Shown here: piece after piece, positions 42,232-50,545 of the stretch | How the letters are laid out: the number at the start of each line of letters is the position of its first letter | How positions within the stretch are numbered: the stretch's first letter is position 1 | From: a virus | Strand: one strand, 5' to 3' | IMG/VR virus record: IMGVR_UViG_3300048592_000244 | Span: 1 to 64,000 of that record | Length of the DNA stretch: 64,000 nt | Translations under genes and position numbers: made by a program | The notes under the pieces: model-generated | Seen by the model: the letters and a program-made list of their open reading frames with translations, nothing else | What the model was told of the DNA's origin: nothing | Databases searched by the model: none

Positions 42232-42690
42232 ATGGCCATGACGCCACAGGAGAGGAAGGAAGCTGCGCGGATCGAAGATGATCTGCGCAGTATGGCGTTG
42301 AGGATCAACGAGACCAAGCAGAAGATCGACGTAGCAGAGCAGGAAATTCGTGACTTGCAGAAGGCGATGAAGCCGAAGCAGGTGGCAGTACGACGCAGGC
42401 GGTTACAGGTGCTGTACGAGCGCCTGTCTGAAAAGAGCGTTACGAAGGCATCGACATCAGCGGCTCTTTCGGCAGCAGGCATGTCGAGTGTGGCATCAGA
42501 AATTGACGCGCTTGAGCGAGAGGTAGAATTGCTTGAGCGCATGAACACTAAGGAAATTCCCGGCAAGGTGCAGACCAAGCGAGCGCAGATACGTCTGGAA
42601 AAGCAGGTGCTGGAGCGGCTCTACTCGAAGATCAGGGAAAAGAGCAAACGCCTAGACCGGATCAAGCTGAAATTAGGAACAGAGGACTAA
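42232..42690 (+). CDS. Coiled-coil protein (152 aa)
   Basis: The ATG lies three bases after the previous stop. The protein is nearly all charged helix with heptad Leu/Ile (residues 8-60 and 85-145) separated by a Ser/Ala-rich hinge. It resembles DNA- or membrane-associated coiled coils of unknown role. Paired with the following gene, which has the same character. Confidence 0.6.
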   Translation: MAMTPQERKEAARIEDDLRSMALRINETKQKIDVAEQEIRDLQKAMKPKQVAVRRRRLQVLYERLSEKSVTKASTSAALSAAGMSSVASEIDALEREVELLERMNTKEIPGKVQTKRAQIRLEKQVLERLYSKIREKSKRLDRIKLKLGTED

Positions 42691-42692
42691 CC

Positions 42693-43127
42693 ATGAGCGC
42701 AGCATCTGAACTACGCGACGTACAGCGCAAACGCAGCGGGCTCAAGAAGCTGATCGCCGGGCACGTCCGTCTGGATAACCAAGGTCAGGCTGCTGAACTG
42801 GAGAAGGAATTCAACAAGCTCACCAATAAGATGCGTGAGCTTGAGCAGCAACTGCTTGAGGAGGAGCGCGAGGCAAAGGAGACAGCAGCACGCGTTGCCA
42901 AGGAAGCGGAAAAGAAAAAGAAGGACAAGAAGGCAGCCAACAATGAGTACGAGCGCCTGATGTCCAACGTCAAGGATGTCGAGGGCGCACTGTCTGACGT
43001 CCGCAAGGCCCTCTCCCGTGAGAAGGACGACAAGAAGAAGTCCAAGCTCTATCAGGAAGAAGGCAAGCTCAAGAAGCTGTGGTCCCGGCTGGTCATGGAG
43101 GCCAAGCACGCGAGGGACGGGAAATAA
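42693..43127 (+). CDS. Coiled-coil protein (144 aa)
   Basis: The ATG lies two bases after the previous stop. Residues 30-80 are a Glu/Lys/Arg-rich coiled coil including EKKKKDKK; the rest is similar with a basic end. Its partner is probably the preceding coiled-coil protein. Not recognised. A promoter-like region follows. Confidence 0.6.
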   Translation: MSAASELRDVQRKRSGLKKLIAGHVRLDNQGQAAELEKEFNKLTNKMRELEQQLLEEEREAKETAARVAKEAEKKKKDKKAANNEYERLMSNVKDVEGALSDVRKALSREKDDKKKSKLYQEEGKLKKLWSRLVMEAKHARDGK

Positions 43128-43131
43128 TTCC

Positions 43132-43159
43132 TCGACACCTTTCAGCCTAAAGCTACCAT
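43132..43159 (+). promoter_or_regulatory. Promoter-like sequence
   Basis: TCGACA at 43132-43137, a 16-base spacer and TACCAT at 43154-43159 form a sigma-70-like pair. GCTACCATCT is shared with the region at 26088. It stands 40 bases before the lipoprotein gene. Confidence 0.5.
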
Positions 43160-43205
43160 CTCCGTGTTGCCCTGACGGCTCAGGGGGAAATTACCGGAGA
43201 TGAAG

Positions 43206-43523
43206 ATGAAACGCACCACACTGTTCCTGCTCCTCGTGTTCACAGCCTGCCTCGCGGTGGGCTGCTCGAACATTCAGGTCCAGCAGGACGTTGCCGAGCA
43301 GAACGAAGTCAACGTCAACCAAGCGGCGGAAGACGTCGTGACGATGGCCGACCTGCTCGACCGCGCTGCCAAGGGCGACGAAACTTGGAAGGAGGAATGG
43401 GACGATCCGAACACGACCGACCCGGACCTCAAGGGAGCTATTCGCGGCTCCATCACGGCGAACATCGCTGGATGGAAAAAGACCGCGAAGGAAATTGTGG
43501 AGATCGCCAAACTCAGTGAGTAG
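43206..43523 (+). CDS. Small lipoprotein (105 aa)
   Basis: ATG 43206 has CCGGAG six bases upstream and is preferred over ATG 43200. The N-terminal 20 residues form a signal peptide ending in LAVGCSN, with Cys19 a likely lipidated residue, although Ala replaces the usual Leu at -3. The mature part is acidic and helical. It likely sits in the periplasm or outer membrane; a spanin or superinfection-exclusion role is possible. Confidence 0.65.
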   Translation: MKRTTLFLLLVFTACLAVGCSNIQVQQDVAEQNEVNVNQAAEDVVTMADLLDRAAKGDETWKEEWDDPNTTDPDLKGAIRGSITANIAGWKKTAKEIVEIAKLSE

Positions 43524-43561
43524 CTGAGTAGCGACCACAGCGATTCTGAGGGAGAACCCAG

Positions 43562-44572
43562 ATGCCAGAGGACACGCCCAATGCAGAACAGCCAGAAGTC
43601 GCCGGAGCAGGAGGTGCGGGAGACGGTGAAGGAAGTCCGCCGCATCCAACAGAGCAGCCTGCCGGAGAGCAGCCTGCGCCTGACGCCGGAACAGGAAGCC
43701 CTGATTCGGGAGCAGATGGAGCAACCGACTCCGCAGCACCAGCCGGGGAGAGTGAACCCGGAGGCGTTGCCGGAGGAGGAACAGGAGGCGAGAGCCAGCC
43801 TGAACCGACGCCAGCGGAAGGCAGCGGACAAGAAGTTCCTGAAATCGCGGGGAGTGAAGAAACCCCGACTGCGGAAACTCCTGCGCCGGAATCCGCCCCG
43901 GTAGTTCCGCCGCCTCCACCGGCGACACCGCCCGTAGCAGCAGTGCCGACCGTGCCGATGGCGTCTGACGATCCGCGTAAGATGACCATGTTGGGTGCCG
44001 GACCCACGACACCTGATACACCACCGACCGAGGCACCATCCGACCCTACCACGCCGCCATCGTCCGACGTGCAGCCAGCGGTGGGGCTGCCTACCGAGAA
44101 CGAGAGCGACGAGAGCGATTCCGATGGTTTGAGTGACGAGGAAAAAAGCATCGGAGAAGAACTCACCGAACTCGGTGGCGAGGCGCTGGACAAGGCGAAG
44201 GAAATTGGGCGTGCCACGCTCAAGTCCGCGCTGAACGAGTCACGCGATTTCATCAAGACCGTGCTGAACAACAAGGACATGACCGAGGCGGAGAAGCACG
44301 AAGTCGCCCGGCTGTATCGCGCTGCCGAGAAGCACGCCCTGATGGGCAAGGTGGCCACAGCACACGCGATGGGCAAGCGTCTCGACAACTTCGTCAAGAG
44401 CAGCAGCAAGGTGCTCAAGAGCCAGAAGGCGCGGGCCTCACAGAATTATCTGACGGGCCTGCTCAAGCTCGCAACCGGCGCTGTGAGCACGTTCTTCGGT
44501 GCATTCGGCACCCCGCTGGTGGACAAGCTCACCGATATTGGCTTGAAAGCCACGGACGAGTTTTTACAGTAA
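43562..44572 (+). CDS. Acidic Pro-rich protein, overprinted (336 aa)
   Basis: GGGAGAACCCAG precedes the ATG. Residues 1-180 are a low-complexity Pro, Ala, Glu, Gly, Ser and Thr tail; residues 190-336 are helical with normal codon use and a hydrophobic stretch near 300-318. The first 110 codons overlap an alternative +1 frame (43581-43904) whose codons look far more normal than those of this frame. A hydrophobic C-terminal segment and a long disordered stem suggest a membrane-linked fibre or stalk. Unknown function. Confidence 0.55.
   Translation: MPEDTPNAEQPEVAGAGGAGDGEGSPPHPTEQPAGEQPAPDAGTGSPDSGADGATDSAAPAGESEPGGVAGGGTGGESQPEPTPAEGSGQEVPEIAGSEETPTAETPAPESAPVVPPPPPATPPVAAVPTVPMASDDPRKMTMLGAGPTTPDTPPTEAPSDPTTPPSSDVQPAVGLPTENESDESDSDGLSDEEKSIGEELTELGGEALDKAKEIGRATLKSALNESRDFIKTVLNNKDMTEAEKHEVARLYRAAEKHALMGKVATAHAMGKRLDNFVKSSSKVLKSQKARASQNYLTGLLKLATGAVSTFFGAFGTPLVDKLTDIGLKATDEFLQ
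43581..43904 (+). CDS. Nested overprinting gene candidate (107 aa)
   Basis: A 107-residue frame lies wholly within the previous gene in the +1 register. Its codons are GC-rich in third positions (AAG, GAG, CAG, CTG), typical of this genome, whereas the enclosing frame here uses many GGA and GCA codons. The product is a charged helical protein with a very basic end. No site directly precedes ATG 43581 beyond AGAGG. Either this is the older gene and the outer frame was overprinted, or both are translated. Confidence 0.45.
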   Translation: MQNSQKSPEQEVRETVKEVRRIQQSSLPESSLRLTPEQEALIREQMEQPTPQHQPGRVNPEALPEEEQEARASLNRRQRKAADKKFLKSRGVKKPRLRKLLRRNPPR

Positions 44573-44623
44573 GGGCACGGACAGGAAAGTGATGGGTTCG
44601 CTCCCTGCTTCCTCATGGCTAAG

Positions 44624-44650
44624 GACGGCTGCTCTCGGGCAGCCGTCTTT
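44624..44650 (+). terminator. Rho-independent terminator
   Basis: GACGGCTGC pairs with GCAGCCGTC (nine base pairs) followed by TTTG. GTAGATA lies immediately downstream, before the next ribosome binding site. Confidence 0.75.
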
Positions 44651-44676
44651 GCGTAGATAAGCCAAGGAGGCTTTAC

Positions 44677-44931
44677 ATGGACAAGCTCATCGAATTGGTT
44701 CCTGAGCGCCTGCGCTCACGCAAGCTGGCACTGACGTCGGTGCTGATGTACGTGCTCTCGCAACTACAGTCGTTCGGCATCGAGATTCCTGCGGAGACGC
44801 AGGCGTACTTGATCGCCGGTGCCGGTGGGCTCTACGTCACCGTGCAGGGTGTGCAGGACACGATTGAGAAGGCCATCAAGGCGTGGAAGGGCACGCCGAC
44901 CGAGCCAATCGTAGATACACCGGAAGGGTAG
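44677..44931 (+). CDS. Small membrane protein, holin-like (84 aa)
   Basis: AAGGAGG precedes the ATG. The product has a basic N-terminus, a hydrophobic helix (about residues 18-32), a short acidic turn, a second moderately hydrophobic segment (about 44-60) and a hydrophilic end. Two-segment proteins of this size are often phage holins, but no family motif confirms it and the endolysin is not in the window. A lysis role is suggested only by the membrane layout and nearby lipoproteins. Confidence 0.5.
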   Translation: MDKLIELVPERLRSRKLALTSVLMYVLSQLQSFGIEIPAETQAYLIAGAGGLYVTVQGVQDTIEKAIKAWKGTPTEPIVDTPEG

Positions 44932-44960
44932 CCACGGCACTGCACTTCCAATCTCCTGAT

Positions 44961-44997
44961 GACCCCGTTGGGAGTCGGTCCCCAGCGGGGTCTTCTT
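44961..44997 (+). terminator. Rho-independent terminator
   Basis: GACCCCGTTGGG pairs with CCCAGCGGGGTC (with one G-T pair) followed by TTCTTCT. It separates the holin-like gene from the lipoprotein gene. Confidence 0.75.
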
Positions 44998-45015
44998 CTG
45001 TCTAGGGAGCAGATG

Positions 45016-45549
45016 ATGAAACGACTGGCACTGTTGCTCCTGCTGTTCCTCGCGGGATGCACGATACCTCTTTACGAGTCAAGAGACCGCGTGGGCATTG
45101 ACTTGTGGGGCTCGCCCACCGTCACTGAGGACAGCTACGAATTCCAGATGAAATTCGACTCGCCTACTGATGATCCTTACCTCATCCAGTGGATCGACGT
45201 AGGTCCGTACCACGGGGTGGAAGCATTCCGTGTGGTCGAGCCCTACAAGAGTCAGGTGGACACGCACTCAGTCAGCGAGACCAATTTCCAGCACAGGCGC
45301 ATCACCATCGCGCCGGGTGACATCGAAGGCGCTGATGAGACCTTCTGGGGGTTCTCCATGCTGCCCTCGCAGTGGCCTGACAACTTCAACGCGACCTACC
45401 GAGCCAACCACAACATTCAGGGCAGGGTCGTCTACCGCAAGCCTGAGCATGAGACTGTCTACTACCTGCACTTCGAGAACGGCGTCCTGACGTGGTGGAT
45501 AGAAGGCCACGAGGATGAAAAGCGGGAGTGGCGGGCAGAGGGAAAGTAG
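45016..45549 (+). CDS. Lipoprotein (177 aa)
   Basis: ATG 45016 has AGGGAG six bases upstream; an ATG three bases earlier is too close. The signal peptide MKRLALLLLLFLAGC ends with a perfect lipobox (LAGC). The mature part is beta-rich with many Trp, Tyr, Asp and Glu, like an outer-membrane lipoprotein domain. It resembles superinfection-exclusion or surface lipoproteins encoded by phages; function is not proven. Confidence 0.7.
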   Translation: MKRLALLLLLFLAGCTIPLYESRDRVGIDLWGSPTVTEDSYEFQMKFDSPTDDPYLIQWIDVGPYHGVEAFRVVEPYKSQVDTHSVSETNFQHRRITIAPGDIEGADETFWGFSMLPSQWPDNFNATYRANHNIQGRVVYRKPEHETVYYLHFENGVLTWWIEGHEDEKREWRAEGK

Positions 45550-45563
45550 GCTAATCTTTCCGC

Positions 45564-46883
45564 ATGGCACGCACGACAAGCACATCATTCAGCATCAACG
45601 ACGCAGGCACGTTCTTTGCCAACAAGTCGCTGCTGCTCGATCTCCAGAAGTTCCAGCAGGAGGTTGAGGAAGACCCCAACAAGTACAACCGGGGCGTACT
45701 GCTTGGATTCCAGACACAGTTCGACATCTATGGCACCGGGGAGTTCGACCGGATGTACGCGGCGATGGTGCAGCGGGACTTCGGTGACACGCTGGACGGC
45801 AGGCAGGAAAGAATGCTGGCAGCCATGCTGGACCGCCATAAGGGCCTCTGGACGCAGGCGATCACGAAAGCCTTTTCTGTGGCCGCCAACAGCGTAGAAG
45901 GCAGGACACAGTTCGGTCAGCCGACCATCCTCCAGCGCATTGTCAATTTCTTCACTCAAGAAGACCGACAGCAATCATCGCTGGGCTTCTTCGTGGATGA
46001 GCATGATCGTGTGTTCAGCACACGGAAGCTGGCTACTGCCGCAGCCGAGGAAACGACGATCACGGTGAAAATGTCCGCACTGGATTGGGTGCTCGACGCC
46101 AAGGTGATGATAATTGAGGTGCCGGGCGAGCCGGACAAGTACGTCACTCCGCGTCAGTTGATTCGGCTGGTGGACACAGGCCAGTACCCAGAGAACGACG
46201 TGCAGAATCACGTGAACAGAACTGCACGCGCCAACTTGAATTTCCCCATTATCATCAGCAAGTGGGGGACTGTAGACGCGACTGTTGTGGATGGAATTCA
46301 CCGCATACTCAAAGCCCACCTTCTCGGACGGCGTACCATCAAGGCGCAGGTCTTGCGCGGGGGCGTACCGGAGTCTGCTACAGCAGTGCGATTCAAGATA
46401 CCCACCGAGGCACAGATGAAGCCGCAGCTACTCGGTGTTGCTCGCGCAGCCACACAGGGGAGCAGTAAACGTATCTTCAAACAGCGGTTGGCACCCTTCG
46501 TCCAGATGCTTTACAAGACGATGGGCATGAATTTCCGCAGGGACTTCGAGATCATGGTGGCCCGGTTTGCTGTCAGCCAGAAGGGCGGCGAACAGCTATT
46601 CCTCATCAACAGCCACGTCTCGCAGGTTAGCAGCAAGACATGCAGATTATGCGCAGGGAGGGTTTTCACCCGTGAATCTCTACGCTATGCTGCGCAGGAG
46701 TTGTCACCGAATCTTTTCCACCCGAACTGTGTTCACTACGTCGTCAGGTCTTTTCAGGAAACGACCGAGACCTACGACGGCAAGCAGGGCGCGGTTGTCA
46801 CGATGCAGGAGATCGGCAGGTGGATTTCATCCGGCAGGACGAAGAAGGCAAAGCGTCAGGCCCCGGTAAGCATAAACGTCTAA
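45564..46883 (+). CDS. Minor head protein with ParB-like motif
   Basis: A 439-residue protein. The C-terminal section has the Mu gpF/SPP1 gp7-type minor head signature: CRLC (360-363) and a HPNCVHYV phrase (386-393). The middle part (about 195-265) contains VVDGIHRILKAHLLG, a D-G-x-H-R motif characteristic of ParB/Srx-like folds, which is unusual in head proteins. Such proteins bind the portal and travel with DNA. I therefore suggest a fused polyvalent protein that may act on DNA or host factors after injection. AAAGTAGGC precedes the ATG without a strong site. Confidence 0.7.
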   Translation: MARTTSTSFSINDAGTFFANKSLLLDLQKFQQEVEEDPNKYNRGVLLGFQTQFDIYGTGEFDRMYAAMVQRDFGDTLDGRQERMLAAMLDRHKGLWTQAITKAFSVAANSVEGRTQFGQPTILQRIVNFFTQEDRQQSSLGFFVDEHDRVFSTRKLATAAAEETTITVKMSALDWVLDAKVMIIEVPGEPDKYVTPRQLIRLVDTGQYPENDVQNHVNRTARANLNFPIIISKWGTVDATVVDGIHRILKAHLLGRRTIKAQVLRGGVPESATAVRFKIPTEAQMKPQLLGVARAATQGSSKRIFKQRLAPFVQMLYKTMGMNFRRDFEIMVARFAVSQKGGEQLFLINSHVSQVSSKTCRLCAGRVFTRESLRYAAQELSPNLFHPNCVHYVVRSFQETTETYDGKQGAVVTMQEIGRWISSGRTKKAKRQAPVSINV

Positions 46884-46895
46884 GGAGATTGGATC

Positions 46896-48053
46896 ATGGC
46901 AGGAGCAGCGCAACAGCCGCAAGGCCAGCCGGTGGCGACCGACCCCACCAAGGCACAGGACGGCCAGATTTTCAAAGGTGGTGATGTCAAGGGCGAGGGC
47001 TACGACGACTTCGACAAAGCCCGCGAGGGCATGAACCAGAAGCTGCGTCAGAAGCAGGAAGCAGACGCCGCTGCTGAACAGGCCAAGATCGCGGAGGGCC
47101 AGACAAAGGCCAAGATCGAGGGCAAGGCCGCAGCCATCGTCGAAGGCATCGACATCAACGCCATCGCTGATGAGGTGGATGCTGATTTCAAGATGGCGGA
47201 AAAGATTCGCGCCTTCCGCAAGCTGTCGCCGGAAAATGAGCAGAAGCTCGCGGCCATTTCCAAAAGTGTCCAGCAGCGCCGACAGGAGCGCATTGACAAG
47301 TTGCTCAACGACCCTGATATGAACAGCGATCTTGACAATGCGCTGGACGCCGCTGGTGCCCAACCGCCGACGCAGCCGCAGAAGCCTGCTGGTCAGCAGG
47401 AGCCTGCCGGGCAACAGGCACCGGCAGAAGGTACGCCACAGGCACAGCCCGGCCAGCAGCCCCCGGTACAGCAGCCCGATCAGCAACTGGACATCAACCA
47501 GTTGTTGGACAGCAAGTTGGCCGGTGTGCGCAAGGAACTGGAAGACAAGATCAAGAAGACGAACAACGAGCTTGAGCAGGAGCGCATCCGCCGCCAAGAA
47601 GCTGAAAACAAGATGAAGGAAATGAAGCAGGCGGAAGAAAATCGTGTCCAGCAGGAAGTACGCACGAATTTCAACAGCAATGCTGGCAAGCTGGGTATCC
47701 CCGAAGACCTGCTTGACGTAGCCTTTGGCAAGGCACGCGACATTGTGAACGCCAACCAGCGCCAGATGTCGTGGGACGACATTTTCGCTGCCATGAAGAC
47801 GCAATTCCCGTCGCTTTTTCGCGGCAAGCAGGCCACGGCCCCAGCCGAGGGCGGTGGAAACGCTGGCGCAGACGCTGGCGAGGCGGCGAAGAAAGTCACT
47901 GTGAAGGCCGGAACCGGCACCGGCGCAGGTGGAGCAGGCCCCAAAAATCCGCCCCCGGCAGCAGGCGGAAAGAAGGAGCATGATTCCTTCGACGAAGCCA
48001 AGAAAGCCCTGAGCAAGCGGGCGGAGCAGATGGCAGCAGGTGGTGGGGGATAA
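46896..48053 (+). CDS. Scaffold-like protein
   Basis: The 385-residue protein sits directly before the major capsid gene. It is rich in Gln, Ala, Glu and Lys with coiled coils (about residues 40-80 and 205-245), a Pro/Gln linker (about 150-200) and a Gly/Ala/Pro-rich C-terminal tail. Scaffolding proteins of HK97-type phages have this position and helical character and are removed from the mature head. AAGGAGATTGG precedes the ATG. A separate protease is not visible. Confidence 0.7.
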   Translation: MAGAAQQPQGQPVATDPTKAQDGQIFKGGDVKGEGYDDFDKAREGMNQKLRQKQEADAAAEQAKIAEGQTKAKIEGKAAAIVEGIDINAIADEVDADFKMAEKIRAFRKLSPENEQKLAAISKSVQQRRQERIDKLLNDPDMNSDLDNALDAAGAQPPTQPQKPAGQQEPAGQQAPAEGTPQAQPGQQPPVQQPDQQLDINQLLDSKLAGVRKELEDKIKKTNNELEQERIRRQEAENKMKEMKQAEENRVQQEVRTNFNSNAGKLGIPEDLLDVAFGKARDIVNANQRQMSWDDIFAAMKTQFPSLFRGKQATAPAEGGGNAGADAGEAAKKVTVKAGTGTGAGGAGPKNPPPAAGGKKEHDSFDEAKKALSKRAEQMAAGGGG

Positions 48054-48081
48054 TTTCGGCCTGACACCCATCGAATAAATT

Positions 48082-48128
48082 CCAGCGGTATTTCTCCCAC
48101 AGGGGTTGAAATACCGCTGGTTTCTTTT
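48082..48128 (+). terminator. Strong rho-independent terminator
   Basis: CCAGCGGTATTTC pairs with GAAATACCGCTGG (thirteen base pairs) and is followed by TTTCTTTT. It separates the scaffold gene from the major capsid gene, which may have its own promoter downstream. Confidence 0.92.
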
Positions 48129-48196
48129 CCATGCTCAGGGGGCACCGCAGTAACCCCGCTCTGTGCGGGAAATTGTTTTCGGACTAGGAGTAACAC

Positions 48197-49198
48197 ATGC
48201 CCGGCGTAGCAGGCTTCAATTTCGCTGACGCCGCCGTCATGGTGAAAGAGGAGTTCGAGTCCACGTTCTACCGGACTTTCGTCCGCAACAACGTGTTCAT
48301 GGAACTGCTCAACCCCACTCGTGAGGAGTACGTCGAAAAGGACATCCGCTGGAAGCTCTACTACAGCGGAAACCCTGCGGCGGGCTCGTACAGCGAGGAC
48401 GGCGACATTGGCATCAACCGCACCGACCTTGGTGAGCGTTTCACCACGGCCCAGCTTGACTGGAAGCTGAACGGTGTGCCGATCAAAGTGAGCGGTCTGG
48501 CGCAGGCCATCACCCAGAGCCCCAAGGCGATCATCGACGCCGTGGGGGAAAACACCGAGCAGGCCCTCAAGCAGTTGCAGGCGAACATGAACCTGCAACT
48601 CCTGAGCGACGGCGCTGGCAACCTGAACGGCGTCAACCCGGCCCTCAACGCCGGTCTTGACATCACCGGAATTCAGGCGGCCATCGACGACGGTGGTGAC
48701 GTAGCGATCTACGGTGGCATCGACCGCACCGTGGACGTCTACTGGCAGAGCTTCGTGCTCCGCAATCCACTGGCCCCCGGCACCCCGCGCCCGCTGACCG
48801 AAGCACTGATGCACCAAGTGATGAACGAGCTTCGTCAGGTGCGTCAGGGCCGCGTCACGCACATCCTGTGCAGCCCGAACGTCTTCACGCAGTACGGTCT
48901 CCTGCTTCAAGGCGACCGTCGCTACCCGCTTACGGGCGGTGGCGCGAACCGCTATGTCGGCGGTTTCGAGGCGTTGAAGTTCGACGACGTTGCACTGGTG
49001 AGCGTTCCTCTCTACGAGGAAGGCCGCATGGACTTCGTGGACATGGACCTGTTGAAGTACAAGATTCTCTTGGACTTCACCATTTCCCCGCGTGACGCAG
49101 GCATCCGCGATGCCAACGTCATGCACGCGAAGACCTACAGCCAGTTCCAGTGCAAGAACAGCTTCGTCATGGGAAGCATCCGCGACCTGATCGTCTAG
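48197..49198 (+). CDS. Major capsid protein
   Basis: This 333-residue protein follows the scaffold-like gene and precedes connector genes. The fold is HK97-type by pattern: an N-terminal helical arm, an E-loop section with FTTAQLDWKLNGVPIKVSG, a P-domain helix (ENTEQALKQL) and late strands ending in FVMGSIRDLIV. AGGAG precedes the ATG. It is flanked by strong terminators on both sides, consistent with high, separate expression. Identification rests on position and pattern. Confidence 0.85.
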   Translation: MPGVAGFNFADAAVMVKEEFESTFYRTFVRNNVFMELLNPTREEYVEKDIRWKLYYSGNPAAGSYSEDGDIGINRTDLGERFTTAQLDWKLNGVPIKVSGLAQAITQSPKAIIDAVGENTEQALKQLQANMNLQLLSDGAGNLNGVNPALNAGLDITGIQAAIDDGGDVAIYGGIDRTVDVYWQSFVLRNPLAPGTPRPLTEALMHQVMNELRQVRQGRVTHILCSPNVFTQYGLLLQGDRRYPLTGGGANRYVGGFEALKFDDVALVSVPLYEEGRMDFVDMDLLKYKILLDFTISPRDAGIRDANVMHAKTYSQFQCKNSFVMGSIRDLIV

Positions 49199-49229
49199 TA
49201 GAGCAGGCGGTCTGACAAGCTAGGAAAAG

Positions 49230-49264
49230 AGGGCCGTCCTTCGGGGCGGCCCTTGCATTATTTA
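49230..49264 (+). terminator. Terminator after capsid gene
   Basis: AGGGCCGTCC pairs with GGGCGGCCCT around a stable TTCG loop, followed by TGCATTATTT. It closes the capsid unit. Confidence 0.8.
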
Positions 49265-49317
49265 TGATGCAAACCACAATGAGGGCCTTGGTTTGAATTT
49301 CTCACAGGAGATGGAAA

Positions 49318-50538
49318 ATGTCAGGACCGACGTCTGGACTCCCTGCTGGTTATCCTGCACCGCCCGCTGCGCCGACAGGGCTGGTTCCGCAGGGACAAGC
49401 AGGACCGTATCAGTACGGGAGAAATCGTGGCCAGAACCGGCCCGACATGAACCCGCTCAACAGCCGACCGGCGATGCTGGTGAAAAACAGCGCCCGCAAA
49501 CGCCTAAACGAGTACCTTCGGGACCAAGGGCTCCAGCCCTTCGCAGAGCACGAGGAAATTCCCGGCCTGTTTATCCTGATCGAACTCATGCACATGACCG
49601 TGGAGCCACTGCGCACAGACGCCAACCGCGCCTTCCGCGACATGCCCGTCAAGCTGTCCACCAGCCAGACTGTCCGCACAGTCTGGCGTCGTCTTCCCTA
49701 CGAGGCCGTGCCCTACGAGGCCCGCACATTCCCGCTGCACGTCGCCCGGATGATGCTCCAGCAGATCGAGAATTACAGCTACACGATCTACCCGGAACTC
49801 GTTCAGCAGGGCAACTTGCAGGTCTGGCAGGCGCGTCCACTGATGCAGGGTGAAGGCGTGCAGATCGCGCCGGTGCGCTGGCGTGCGCCGACCCAGCAGG
49901 AATTGAACGCCATGAACGCGATGGCGAATCGCCTCAGCCAGTCAGACGGCATTGCCAGTCGTCGTCCGGGCGGAGGTGGTGGCCTGATGGTGTCGCTCAA
50001 CCCTGAGAAGGACAGACGGGTGATGGACGCCACGCAGACAGCAGAGGCGAAGGGAAATCCCGATGTCCACACATTCCAGCAGCCACAGGCACCGCAAGGA
50101 GCCCCGGCACCGACGCCGGAATATCCGCAGCCGCAGTCAGCACCACCGTCCGCTCCACCGGCGTCGAGCCAGCAGTACGCCCAGACACCACAGGGACAGC
50201 AGGTGCAGCAGGGCCTGCCTCCGCAGCCAGCGCCGCAGATGCAGGTTGACCCGCAGGCGTCACCGCAGCAGGCAGGGCAGAGCACCAGCATGAAGTCCGA
50301 TCTGCATGAGCCTGTGAACGCGACCAACGAGATACCTGAGACAGTCCGCCGCAACACCGCTGCCAGCAATGAAGCGACAGCGGAGGAAAATCAGGAAGCT
50401 CTGGCGGCGGGCCACCGGGAAATCCCCGAGGATGCACCGCCACCGGCGACCAGCAAGGCGCACGTTCCACCGCCGCCAACGACACAGGCGCAAAACCCCG
50501 GCAACGTACCACCTCCGCCTCCGCCACCGACTCGCTAG
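49318..50538 (+). CDS. Virion-associated protein, Pro-rich tail
   Basis: The 406-residue protein begins with a short Pro/Gly-rich segment, has a folded region at about residues 45-230 (NSRPAMLVKNSARKRL onward) and a long Gln, Pro, Ala and Ser tail ending in seven prolines, Thr and Arg. The same Pro-run plus Thr-Arg ending occurs in the ssDNA-binding candidate at 11831. GGAGATGG precedes the ATG. It lies just after the major capsid gene, suggesting a head-associated or decoration-type role. No family is recognised. Confidence 0.55.
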   Translation: MSGPTSGLPAGYPAPPAAPTGLVPQGQAGPYQYGRNRGQNRPDMNPLNSRPAMLVKNSARKRLNEYLRDQGLQPFAEHEEIPGLFILIELMHMTVEPLRTDANRAFRDMPVKLSTSQTVRTVWRRLPYEAVPYEARTFPLHVARMMLQQIENYSYTIYPELVQQGNLQVWQARPLMQGEGVQIAPVRWRAPTQQELNAMNAMANRLSQSDGIASRRPGGGGGLMVSLNPEKDRRVMDATQTAEAKGNPDVHTFQQPQAPQGAPAPTPEYPQPQSAPPSAPPASSQQYAQTPQGQQVQQGLPPQPAPQMQVDPQASPQQAGQSTSMKSDLHEPVNATNEIPETVRRNTAASNEATAEENQEALAAGHREIPEDAPPPATSKAHVPPPPTTQAQNPGNVPPPPPPPTR

Positions 50539-50545
50539 AAAAGAC

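Noticed and set aside
47480-49126. Antisense frame of 548 codons over the scaffold and capsid genes
   Set aside because: It spans a strong terminator and two well-supported + strand genes, and its composition is that of a codon shadow.
49293-49853. Alternative + frame at the start of the post-capsid gene
   Set aside because: It is Arg/Pro/His-rich, ends inside the main gene, and the main frame has the better ribosome site and longer coherent product.
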